6,513 nucleotides of DNA from Alphaproteobacteria bacterium (GCA_030040495.1 JASHTP010000257.1:1-6513); one strand, 5' to 3'. Positions 1 through 5,447 are shown, counted from the first letter of the stretch. Notes: generated by a model not told the origin, from the sequence alone. Numbers and translations: made by a program.

Positions 1-364
1 CTGCGCCAATGAGTTGCTGGGGTACCCGGGCATGGATTTGGTGGCGCTGGCGCGGCTTTGGCCGGAGCTGGCCGAGATCCCGCCGGACATCGCCGAGCAG
101 CTCGAGATTGATGCGCGCTATGCCGGCTATATCGAGCGGCAAGAGGCGGATATCCGCGCTTTCCGCCGGGACGAGGCGCTGCGCTTGCCGCGCGACCTCG
201 ATTACGACGCGGTCGGCAGCCTTTCCAGCGAGATCCGCCACAAGCTGCGGGCCGCGCAGCCGGAAACTCTCGGCGCGGCGGCGCGAGTCTCCGGGGTGAC
301 GCCGGCGGCGCTGGTGGCGTTGCTGCGCTATGTCCGGCGCGAGCGCGTGCCGGCCGAGGCGTGA
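1..364 (+). CDS. mnmG: MnmG (GidA), tRNA uridine-34 modification enzyme, C-terminal part only
   Basis: This is the last 120 or so codons of MnmG; the 5' end lies outside the window. Reading runs in the frame starting at base 2 and stops at TGA 362-364. With MnmE, MnmG installs the carboxymethylaminomethyl group at C5 of wobble uridine 34 in certain tRNAs, using FAD, NADH and a folate one-carbon donor in the cytoplasm. The visible part is the helical C-terminal domain, which in the family contacts MnmE and tRNA; the FAD-binding region is not present here. Recognisable family signatures are RYAGYIERQ, then LPRDLDYDAVGSLSSEI, then PETLGAAARVSGVTPAALVALL close to the end. The stop overlaps the GTG start of rsmG by four bases (GTGA), which suggests translational coupling, and mnmG-rsmG adjacency is a classic arrangement. 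Identification is by recalled family motifs and context, both strong. Confidence 0.95.
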   Translation, partial: CANELLGYPGMDLVALARLWPELAEIPPDIAEQLEIDARYAGYIERQEADIRAFRRDEALRLPRDLDYDAVGSLSSEIRHKLRAAQPETLGAAARVSGVTPAALVALLRYVRRERVPAEA

Positions 365-1014
365 GCAGCGCGCCGCTCGGCATCGGCGGCTTCGCCAAGC
401 TCGCCAATGTTTCACGTGAAACATTGGAGCGGCTTGCCAAGTACGTGGAGTTGCTCACCTCCTGGAACCGGCGCATTAACCTTGTGGGAAGGAATACGCT
501 GGGGGATGTCTGGCGCCGGCACATTCTCGATTCGGCGCAGCTCTTTCCGCTGATCCCGCGCGAGGCGCGCCGTCTGGTCGATCTCGGCAGCGGCGCCGGC
601 TTGCCCGGCCTGGTGCTGGCGATCATGGGCGTGCCCGACGTCCATCTCATCGAGTCCGATGGCCGCAAAGCCGCCTTCTTGCGCGAAGCCGTGCGCATCA
701 CCGAAGCGCCGGCGACGATCCATGCAAGGCGAATCGACCGCGTTCCGGCGTTCATCGCCGATGTCGTCACCGCCCGGGCGCTGGCGCCGCTACCGGAGCT
801 GCTGGCGATTTCCGAGCGATTTCTGGGCCCGGACAGCCTTTGCCTCTTTCTCAAGGGGCGCATGGTTGACGAAGAATTGACCGAAACCCTCAAGACGTGG
901 CATATCCGACTCGACCGCCGGCCCAGCCTGACCGATCCGTCGGGCTGCATCCTGCGTCTGGAGGCTATTGCCCGTGACCCTCGCCCCGGTATTGTTGGAC
1001 CGTCCGTCTCCTGA
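361..1014 (+). CDS. rsmG: RsmG (GidB), 16S rRNA guanine-527 N7-methyltransferase
   Basis: A 217-residue protein, near the usual family length of 200-220. RsmG uses S-adenosylmethionine to methylate N7 of G527 (E. coli numbering) in 16S rRNA; loss gives low-level streptomycin resistance in several bacteria. Seen here: the N-terminal segment ERLAKYVELLTSWNRRINLV (residues 23-42), the conserved RHILDS (53-58), the SAM-binding loop LVDLGSGAGLPG (72-83), LIESDGRKAAFL (96-107), TARALAPL (137-144) and FLKGR (163-167). The GTG start overlaps the mnmG stop and has only a weak ribosome site, so it is probably coupled to mnmG translation. The 3' end overlaps parA by about 41 bases. Codons 15 to 22 carry a perfect parS centromere palindrome; its codons (GTT, TCA, CGT, ACA) are AT-richer than the surrounding usage. 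The rsmG and parA region looks visibly less GC-rich than the genes further right. Confidence 0.96.
   Translation: MSSAPLGIGGFAKLANVSRETLERLAKYVELLTSWNRRINLVGRNTLGDVWRRHILDSAQLFPLIPREARRLVDLGSGAGLPGLVLAIMGVPDVHLIESDGRKAAFLREAVRITEAPATIHARRIDRVPAFIADVVTARALAPLPELLAISERFLGPDSLCLFLKGRMVDEELTETLKTWHIRLDRRPSLTDPSGCILRLEAIARDPRPGIVGPSVS
404..427. other. parS: parS centromere site (ParB-binding), inside rsmG
   Basis: Bases 408-423 read TGTTTCACGTGAAACA, which is identical to the canonical chromosomal parS. Symmetry continues outwards through CCAA on the left and TTGG on the right, so the perfect palindrome is 24 bases (404-427); it breaks at 403/428. ParB binds parS through its helix-turn-helix, then closes as a CTP-dependent clamp and slides onto flanking DNA; ParA acts on the resulting complex. 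The site lies in codons 15-22 of rsmG, encoding NVSRETL, about 1.4 kb upstream of parB. It is the only exact copy I find in the window. The function assignment is near certain given parAB next door; occupancy by this ParB is inferred. Confidence 0.97.
960..964 (+). promoter_or_regulatory. Ribosome-binding site deciding the parA start
   Basis: GGAGG lies inside the rsmG coding sequence. It is nine bases before GTG 974 but only three before TTG 968. The first spacing is within the productive range and the second is too short, so GTG 974 is the better parA start. No AUG occurs in frame before the Walker A motif. Confidence 0.6.
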
Positions 1015-1810
1015 AACGGACGCCCCTTCTGCTCGAATCATTGCCATCGCCAACCAGAAGGGCGGGGTGGGCAAGACCACGACCGCCATCAATTTGGCGA
1101 CGGCCTTGGCGGCGGTCGACAAGCGGGTGCTGTTGCTCGACATGGACCCGCAAGGCAATGCCAGCACCGGCCTCGGCATCCCGCGGCAGTCGCGCGGCAT
1201 CACTTCCTATCAGGTTCTGATCGGCGAGCAGGAGGTCACTTCGGCCATCGTGCCGACCAAGGTACCGCACCTTTTCATTGTGCCGGCCTCGGTCGACCTC
1301 TCGGGAGCGGAGATCGAGCTGGTGGCCGCGGAGCGGCGCGAATATCGGTTGCGCGAAGCGCTCGCCGGCAAGGCGTTGCCTTACGATTATGTACTCATCG
1401 ACTGCCCGCCCTCGCTCGGGCTGCTGACCCTCAACGCACTGGTGGCCGCACAAGCAGTGCTAGTGCCACTTCAATGCGAGTTCTATGCATTGGAGGGGCT
1501 GAGCCATCTCGTGCGCACCATCGAGCGGGTCAAGCGCCACCTCAATCCGGCGCTCGAGATCCAGGGGGTGGTGCTGACCATGTTCGACAAACGCAACAAT
1601 CTGAGCGATCTCGTCGCCGCCGACGTGCGCGGCCATTTCGGCGACAAGGTCTACGACACGGTGATCCCGCGCAATGTCCGGGTCTCCGAGGCGCCGTCGC
1701 ACGGCAAGCCGGTGCTGCTCTATGATTTGCGCTGCCCCGGCGCGCAGGCCTATGTGCATCTTGCCGGCGAAGTGCTGCGGCGCGAGCGGTCGCGGCTCTC
1801 CGCGGCATGA
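974..1810 (+). CDS. parA: ParA, chromosome-partitioning ATPase
   Basis: A Walker-type ATPase of the ParA/Soj family, 278 residues from GTG 974 (280 from TTG 968). ParA dimerises on ATP, binds nucleoid DNA non-specifically, and is released when ParB at parS stimulates hydrolysis; this moves the duplicated origins apart. Counting from TTG 968, the deviant Walker A motif KGGVGKTT is at 31-38, with the family's signature first lysine (K31) as well as K36. Walker A' is LLLDMDPQGNAST (55-67), and Walker B is VLIDCPPSLG (142-151, D145). NVRVSEAPSHGKP near the C-terminus is also typical of chromosomal ParA. The start is uncertain: the stretch before the Walker A strand is low-conservation, and ribosome-site spacing favours GTG 974. 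The gene overlaps rsmG by 41 bases upstream and parB by four (ATGA) downstream, which implies coupled translation. Confidence 0.95.
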   Translation: MTLAPVLLDRPSPETDAPSARIIAIANQKGGVGKTTTAINLATALAAVDKRVLLLDMDPQGNASTGLGIPRQSRGITSYQVLIGEQEVTSAIVPTKVPHLFIVPASVDLSGAEIELVAAERREYRLREALAGKALPYDYVLIDCPPSLGLLTLNALVAAQAVLVPLQCEFYALEGLSHLVRTIERVKRHLNPALEIQGVVLTMFDKRNNLSDLVAADVRGHFGDKVYDTVIPRNVRVSEAPSHGKPVLLYDLRCPGAQAYVHLAGEVLRRERSRLSAA

Positions 1811-2703
1811 TCGAGGATCCGCGCCGCCGCGGGCTCGGTCGCGGGCTGTCGGCGCTGCTCGGCGAGGAAGGCGGGGAGGGGGCGGCGGAGGCGCCGCGGA
1901 ACGCGCGCGCGGTGCCGGTGGAGCTGTTGCATCCCGGCCGGTTCCAGCCGCGGCGCAATTTCGACGCCGAGAGCCAGCAGGCGCTGGTGGAGTCGATCAA
2001 GGCGCAAGGCATCCTCCAGCCGCTGCTGGTGCGCCGGCATCCCGATATCGACGGGCATTTCGAGATCGTCGCCGGCGAGCGGCGCTGGCGCGCGGCGCAG
2101 GCGGCGCAGCTGCACGAGGTGCCGGTGCTGCTGCGCGACATCGGCGACCGCGACGCGCTCGAGATCGCGCTGGTCGAGAACGTCCAGCGCCAGGACCTCA
2201 ACCCGCTCGAAGAGGCCGAAGGCTATCGCCGCCTGCTCGACGAGTTCCACCACACCCAGGAGGATCTCGCCCGCGCCATCGGCAAGAGCCGCAGCCATAT
2301 CACCAATCTGCTGCGCCTGCTGGCGCTGCCCGAGGAGGTGCGCGAGCTCGTCCGCGAGGGCAAGCTCACCCCCGGCCATGCGCGCTGTCTCGTCGGCATG
2401 GAAAACGCCGCCGAGGTCGCGCACCGGATCGTCAAATCCGGCATGAGCGTGCGCCAGGTCGAGCGCCTGGCGCAGGCGCAGTCGCGGCACAAGGAGAAGC
2501 TCGAGAAGCCGGCAAGCCTCGCCGGGCCGCGCGACGCCGACACCACGGTGCTCGAGCGCGAGCTGACGCAGCTCCTCGGCCTCAAGGTGCAGATCGTGTT
2601 CAACGGCCAAGGCGGCATCCTCAGCATCCATTACCAGACGCTCGATCAGCTCGACGACGTGCTGCGCCGGCTCAACAATTTGCCGGCGGTGCGGCCGGTA
2701 TAG
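1807..2703 (+). CDS. parB: ParB, parS-binding CTPase clamp
   Basis: A full-length 298-residue ParB/Spo0J. The N-terminal peptide GLGRGLSALLG (9-19) is the segment that stimulates the ParA ATPase. It is followed by a short Gly/Ala/Glu-rich linker and the N-terminal CTP-binding domain, with FQPRRNFD (46-53), QGILQPLLV (67-75), the arginine-rich GERRWRAA box (90-97) and ENVQRQDLNPLEEA (124-137). The parS-reading helix-turn-helix is at about 150-175 (TQEDLARAIGKSRSHITNLL, then RLLALP). LTPGHARCLVG follows, and the last 45 or so residues (LERELTQLLGLKVQIVFN onwards) form the dimerisation domain. All elements for clamp loading are present. ATG 1807 overlaps the parA stop and has no good ribosome site of its own, so expression is probably coupled to parA. 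The cognate site is in rsmG. A heptad inverted repeat follows the stop codon. Confidence 0.97.
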   Translation: MIEDPRRRGLGRGLSALLGEEGGEGAAEAPRNARAVPVELLHPGRFQPRRNFDAESQQALVESIKAQGILQPLLVRRHPDIDGHFEIVAGERRWRAAQAAQLHEVPVLLRDIGDRDALEIALVENVQRQDLNPLEEAEGYRRLLDEFHHTQEDLARAIGKSRSHITNLLRLLALPEEVRELVREGKLTPGHARCLVGMENAAEVAHRIVKSGMSVRQVERLAQAQSRHKEKLEKPASLAGPRDADTTVLERELTQLLGLKVQIVFNGQGGILSIHYQTLDQLDDVLRRLNNLPAVRPV

Positions 2704-2707
2704 GGAG

Positions 2708-2768
2708 GTCGTCAGTTATCAGTTGTCAGTTTCCAGTCGGGCCAAACTGACAACTGAAAACTGACGAC
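2708..2768. repeat. Heptad-built inverted repeat between parB and the hydrolase gene
   Basis: Bases 2708-2732 pair with 2744-2768 over 25 positions with one mismatch (A2718 against A2758), around an 11-base loop. The left arm is built of seven-base units: GTCAGTT (2711), ATCAGTT (2718), GTCAGTT (2725). The right arm holds the same heptad in reverse: AACTGAC, AACTGAA, AACTGAC, then GACTGAC running past the stem to 2772. The element is far less GC-rich than its surroundings. It occupies most of the 83-base gap. No T-run follows, so it is not a standard Rho-independent terminator, although such a stem in RNA could still block a 3' exonuclease or hinder read-through. It could be a dispersed short repeat; only one copy is in the window, so that is a guess. 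Confidence 0.85.
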
Positions 2769-2786
2769 TGACGACTCGAGAAAGAC

Positions 2787-3557
2787 ATGCTGCGCCGCGC
2801 TTTCCTCGTCGCCGCTCTTGCGATCGCCCTTGCTGTGCCGGCGCGCGCCGGCGAGAAGCTCGGCATCGTGCTGATGCACGGCAAGGACGGTTCGCCCGAC
2901 CGCGGCATCGCCGGCCTCGCCGCGGCGCTCGAGCGCGCGGGCTATCTCGTCGACCGGCCGGAAATGTGCTGGTCGCGGCATCGCATCTACGACAAGAGCT
3001 ATCTCGATTGCCTCGCCGAGATCGATCTCGCCGTGGCGCGGCTGCGCGCGCGCGGCGCCACCGCGATCGTCGTCGCCGGGCAGAGCATCGGCGGCGCCGC
3101 GGCGATCGCCTATGGCGCGCGCCACGCCGGCCTCAAAGGCGTCATCGGCATCGCCCCGGCGCATTTTCCCGAGCGCGTCGTCCGCCGCTCCGACATCGCC
3201 GCGAGCCTCGCCAAGGCGCAGGCGATGATCGCCGCCGGCCGCGGCGACGAGCGCGCGACCTTCGTCGACGTCAATGTCGGCGCGCCGTTCTCGGTCGAGA
3301 CCACCGCGCGCATCTACGTCAGCTTTTTCGGACCTGATTCCCCCGGCGTCCTGCCGGCGAACGCCGCCCGGCTCAGCGCGCCGCTGCTCTACATCGCCGG
3401 CAGCAACGATCCGACGCAGCCCGGGCCCGACTACGCCTTCGCCAAGGCGCCGCCCAACCCGCTCGATCGCTACGTCACCGTGTCCTCCGGGCATTTCAAC
3501 ACGCCCGACGCCGCGACCGGCGCCGTGCTCGCCTGGCTCGAGGAATTGGCGCGATGA
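2787..3557 (+). CDS. Exported alpha/beta-hydrolase-fold protein of unknown substrate
   Basis: A 256-residue protein. The first 21 or so residues look like a Sec signal peptide: MLRR, a hydrophobic core, then PARA with cleavage likely after A21, so the protein is probably periplasmic. The mature part has the alpha/beta hydrolase order. There is an N-terminal strand and oxyanion-type turn IVLMHGKDGS (27-36), a nucleophile elbow GQSIGG with Ser100, an acid candidate Asp208 in AGSNDPTQPG, and a catalytic His candidate His236 in SSGHFNTPD. That makes a complete Ser-Asp-His set in canonical order. The mature protein has only two cysteines, C61 and C75, which could form a disulfide after export. The ribosome site (GAGAAAG upstream) is weak. 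It follows parB by 83 bases, mostly taken up by an inverted repeat, so it may not share the parAB transcript. Esterase, lipase or thioesterase activity is possible, but the substrate cannot be read from the sequence and I do not recognise a named gene. Confidence 0.85.
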   Translation: MLRRAFLVAALAIALAVPARAGEKLGIVLMHGKDGSPDRGIAGLAAALERAGYLVDRPEMCWSRHRIYDKSYLDCLAEIDLAVARLRARGATAIVVAGQSIGGAAAIAYGARHAGLKGVIGIAPAHFPERVVRRSDIAASLAKAQAMIAAGRGDERATFVDVNVGAPFSVETTARIYVSFFGPDSPGVLPANAARLSAPLLYIAGSNDPTQPGPDYAFAKAPPNPLDRYVTVSSGHFNTPDAATGAVLAWLEELAR

Positions 3558-3574
3558 TCGTCGGCTTTCCGGTA

Positions 3575-3620
3575 TCGGTTTTCCGTCGGCCTGCGGCCAT
3601 GGCTGACGACGGAGAACCGA
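3575..3620. repeat. Stem-loop after the hydrolase gene
   Basis: TCGGTTTTCCGTC (3575-3587) pairs with GACGGAGAACCGA (3608-3620): 13 pairs, one of them T-G, which would be a wobble in RNA. The 20-base loop contains two GGCC blocks that could stack as a small inner hairpin. It begins 18 bases after the hydrolase stop codon, where a transcript end is expected, but no T-run follows. It may act as a Rho-independent-like or RNA-stabilising 3' structure. A shorter related sequence, TCGGCTTTCCGG, stands just before the left arm at 3561-3572. Confidence 0.5.
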
Positions 3621-3734
3621 CCGCGGATGACGGCCTCGGAAGGCAATAAACCCTCCTGGCGGCAATCACCGAATAGGATAGGGGCGCCGACAAATACTAT
3701 CTCTGCTGCATCCGACTCGACTTCCGATCCGCAT

Positions 3735-3749
3735 GTTCATAGTTTGTTC
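3735..3749 (+). promoter_or_regulatory. Candidate LexA (SOS) box upstream of the zinc-ribbon gene
   Basis: GTTC (3735-3738), seven bases, then GTTC (3746-3749): this matches the direct-repeat SOS box GTTC-N7-GTTC known from alphaproteobacterial LexA. Both halves are preceded by T, giving TGTTC twice at an 11-base period. The box ends two bases before ATG 3752, leaving no room for a ribosome site. A weak -10-like hexamer, CATAGT (3738-3743), overlaps it, which would fit a leaderless transcript repressed by LexA. A CATAG/CTATG inverted repeat (3738-3742, 3750-3754) also overlaps. The eight fixed bases could occur by chance in a window this size (roughly 0.1-0.2 expected on both strands), but the location in the largest intergenic gap, right at a start codon, strengthens it. 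Confidence 0.45.
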
Positions 3750-3751
3750 CT

Positions 3752-3988
3752 ATGCGGCATTGGATCGGCCCGATCGAGAGCTTGGCGGATGCGTGCCGGG
3801 CGCAGCGGCTGCTCTGGGTCTTCTGTCTCAATTGCGGCCATGGCGAGCGCTTCGACCCGCGCAACCTCATGGCGCTCAAGGGCGAGCTCAGCCTCGCGAC
3901 GCTGCAGCGGAAGCTCAAATGCCGGCGCTGCACCCATCGCCGCGCCCACATCGTGCCCAACGACCAGCCCTGGCTCGGCCGGGACTGA
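3752..3988 (+). CDS. Small zinc-ribbon-like protein, function unknown
   Basis: A 78-residue protein with two CxxC knuckles, C25-L-N-C28 and C57-R-R-C60, 28 residues apart, as in a four-cysteine zinc ribbon. Between them is a Leu-rich stretch (MALKGELSLATLQRKL, 40-55). Aromatic residues precede the first knuckle (LLWVFC, 20-25), and a basic patch flanks the second (KCRRCTHRRAH). I recall short proteins of this layout (a W-V-x-C-x-x-C-G-H segment, then L-x-C-x-x-C) as common hypothetical proteins in alphaproteobacteria; no function is established from the sequence, and nucleic-acid or protein binding is only a guess. ATG 3752 has no ribosome site upstream and is preceded directly by a LexA-box-like repeat, so the gene may be translated from a leaderless message or start slightly later (TTG 3782). 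It converges with the MmcQ-like gene, whose stop is 51 bases away. Confidence 0.75.
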   Translation: MRHWIGPIESLADACRAQRLLWVFCLNCGHGERFDPRNLMALKGELSLATLQRKLKCRRCTHRRAHIVPNDQPWLGRD

Positions 3989-4004
3989 GGCGGCAATCGC
4001 CGCC
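3989..4004. terminator. GC hairpin between convergent genes
   Basis: GGCGGC (3989-3994), a four-base AATC loop, then GCCGCC (3999-4004), starting right after the zinc-ribbon stop codon, in the 51-base gap before the convergent MmcQ-like gene ends. A short GC-rich hairpin in this place could help end transcription from either side, but there is no T-run on either strand, and GGCGGC/GCCGCC pairs arise easily in DNA of this composition. Confidence 0.25.
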
Positions 4005-4039
4005 GCGCGCGAGGCGGGCGAGCCGGTCGACGCCGCCGC

Positions 4040-4393
4040 TCAATCGAGGCGCGCGGCGAGGCGCTTCGGCGCGGTCAGGCGATAGCTGCGCTGCACCACC
4101 ACCGCCACCTCGCGCCAATCGACGCGGCGGTCGAGCCACATGCCGATCCAGCCCTTGTGGCCGACATAGGGCGGGACGAAGAAGCGCGCGGCATCGGCCT
4201 CGACGAGATGCGTCTGATTGCCGGGCGGCGCCTTGCACCACAGCGCCGGCCTGCCGTCGCCGTCATCGGCGATGTGCATGGCGAAGATCTTGTCGCGGAC
4301 GCGGAAGGTCTTCTCCTCCCAGGTCTCGCGCTCCTCCGCCTCGGGCAGCGCGAGGCAGATGCGCCGCAGCTTGTCGAGATCGCGCTTCGCCAT
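4040..4393 (-). CDS. MmcQ/YjbR family protein (DUF419)
   Basis: A 117-residue protein, typical in size for the MmcQ/YjbR family, whose members have a CyaY-like fold and are thought to bind DNA or act as small accessory proteins; the cellular role is unsettled. The family is named partly after MmcQ from the Streptomyces mitomycin C cluster. Visible signatures are the N-terminal LRRICLALPEAEERETWEEK (9-28), FRVRDKIFAM (30-39), LWCKAPPGNQTHLVEAD (51-67) and the hallmark FVPPYVGHKGWIGMWL (72-87), then DWREVAVVVQRSYRLTAPKRL to the end. ATG 4393 lies 13 bases after the holA stop on the same strand, so it is probably the last gene of the leuS-lptE-holA transcript. No clear ribosome site is seen. The gene converges with the zinc-ribbon gene. 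Family assignment is firm; function is open. Confidence 0.9.
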   Translation of the reverse strand: MAKRDLDKLRRICLALPEAEERETWEEKTFRVRDKIFAMHIADDGDGRPALWCKAPPGNQTHLVEADAARFFVPPYVGHKGWIGMWLDRRVDWREVAVVVQRSYRLTAPKRLAARLD

Positions 4394-4406
4394 CGCCGCG
4401 CCGCGC

Positions 4407-5441
4407 TCACCGCCGCGCCGCGGCGCCGGCGCCGCGGGCGATGCGCAGCAACGCGTCGCGGCACACCGCCTCCGGCGGCGGACCGCTGCGCTTGGCGGTG
4501 CGCTCGGCCTCGAGCAGCAGCTCCAGCGCCTGCTGCGCGCGCCGGCCGGGCCAGAGCCGGAGCTGGCGCCGGAAGCGGTCCTGCAGCTTGAAGAAGAGCG
4601 GCGGCCGGAGGCTGCGCAGCGCCTCCTCTTCGCTCATGCCGCCATCGACGCGCGCGCGCGTCAGATGCAGGCGCTGGAAATGCCGCATCAGCGCGCGCAG
4701 CACCGAGACCGGCATCTCGCCTTCCTGGAAGGCGCGCGCCAGCGCGCGCTCGAGCGCCGGCGCGTCGCCCTCGGCGGCGGCGAAGACGACGTCGTCGAGG
4801 CCGAGCTGGGCGCTGTCGCCCACCGAAGCCATCGCCTCGGCGAGCGTCACCTTGCCGTTGTCGCCGACAAAGAGCGCGAGCTTCTCGAGCTCGCCGCGGC
4901 TCAGCAGCCGGTCGCCGCCGAGATGCTCGGCGAGATAGGCCTGCGCCTCGCCGGAGACGGCGACGCCGTGCGCGCCGAGCACCTCGCGCACCAGCTCCTC
5001 GAGCGCGCGCCGGTCGTCGCTGTAGCAGGCGATGGCGGCGGCATTGTCGGCGCTTTCGAAGGTGCGGCGCAGGCTCGAACGCTGGGCCAGCTCGCCCGCC
5101 TCGACCACGGCGACGCTGTCGCCGGGCGGCGGATCCGCGAGGAAGCGCTGGAACAGCGCGCCCACCTGATCGCCGGCGTCGCGCACGCGCACCAGCCGCC
5201 TGCCGCCGCTGAGCGACAGCGCCGCCGCCTCGTCGTTGAGCCGCGCGGGATCGGCGGCGAGCGCCGATGCCGCGAGATCGGCGACGCGGAAGGCGTCTCT
5301 GAGGTCGGGCGCGATGGCCATGGCGAGACGGTCGGCACGCTCGCGCACCAGCCCGGCATCGGGGCCGTAGAACAGCGCGGCGCGACAGGCGGCATCGGGC
5401 TTGGCGAGGAAGGCGGCGAGACGGGCCGGCGGCAGCTTCAA
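4407..5441 (-). CDS. holA: HolA, DNA polymerase III delta subunit
   Basis: A 344-residue protein, matching the usual length of delta (about 343 in E. coli). Delta is the 'wrench' of the clamp loader: it opens the beta sliding clamp so that it can be loaded on primed DNA. The N-terminal block ALFYGPDAGLVRERADRL (22-39) is the degenerate P-loop-like region of the family; a central region is rich in Asp/Glu/Ala, and the C-terminal collar domain contains RALMRHFQRLHLTRARVDGG and PPLFFKLQDRFRRQL, typical of delta. Translation starts at TTG 5441, with MKLPPARLAAFLA matching the N-terminus I expect for this family. No good ribosome site is present. The start is in the same frame as lptE, separated by the lptE TGA and two codons, so reinitiation after lptE is likely. 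leuS-lptE-holA order is also found in E. coli, which supports the call. Confidence 0.93.
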   Translation of the reverse strand: MKLPPARLAAFLAKPDAACRAALFYGPDAGLVRERADRLAMAIAPDLRDAFRVADLAASALAADPARLNDEAAALSLSGGRRLVRVRDAGDQVGALFQRFLADPPPGDSVAVVEAGELAQRSSLRRTFESADNAAAIACYSDDRRALEELVREVLGAHGVAVSGEAQAYLAEHLGGDRLLSRGELEKLALFVGDNGKVTLAEAMASVGDSAQLGLDDVVFAAAEGDAPALERALARAFQEGEMPVSVLRALMRHFQRLHLTRARVDGGMSEEEALRSLRPPLFFKLQDRFRRQLRLWPGRRAQQALELLLEAERTAKRSGPPPEAVCRDALLRIARGAGAAARR

Positions 5442-5447
5442 GGCGCG

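Noticed and set aside
1750..2631. A 293-codon - strand frame opposite parB
   Set aside because: Antisense to a complete ParB with all its motifs; the translation resembles no family and reflects codon-position GC bias.
361..2703. A plasmid-type partition cassette or integrated element
   Set aside because: ParA and ParB have chromosomal-type motifs, follow mnmG-rsmG, and the parS is the universal chromosomal type; no integrase, transposase or replication gene is present.
1674..2750. A 358-codon + strand frame overlapping parA and parB
   Set aside because: Out-of-frame shadow of parB, with an Arg/Ala/Gly-rich translation; parB in the true frame has every family domain.
2708..2768. Reading the heptad inverted repeat as a CRISPR or an intrinsic terminator
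   Set aside because: There are no spacers or regularly spaced long repeats, and no T-run follows the stem.
2712..3665. A 317-codon - strand frame opposite the hydrolase gene
   Set aside because: The opposite frame has a signal peptide and a full Ser-Asp-His set; this one has no motif and an Arg/Gly/Asp-rich translation.
3735..4393. A DNA-damage module made of the LexA-like box, zinc-ribbon gene and MmcQ-like gene (named after mitomycin C resistance)
   Set aside because: The two genes are on opposite strands and the MmcQ-like gene appears to belong to the leuS transcript; the family name alone does not show a role in damage response.
3733..4938. A 401-codon + strand frame across the zinc-ribbon and MmcQ-like genes
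   Set aside because: It crosses a convergent gene junction and is Arg/Ser/Ala-rich; a composition artefact.
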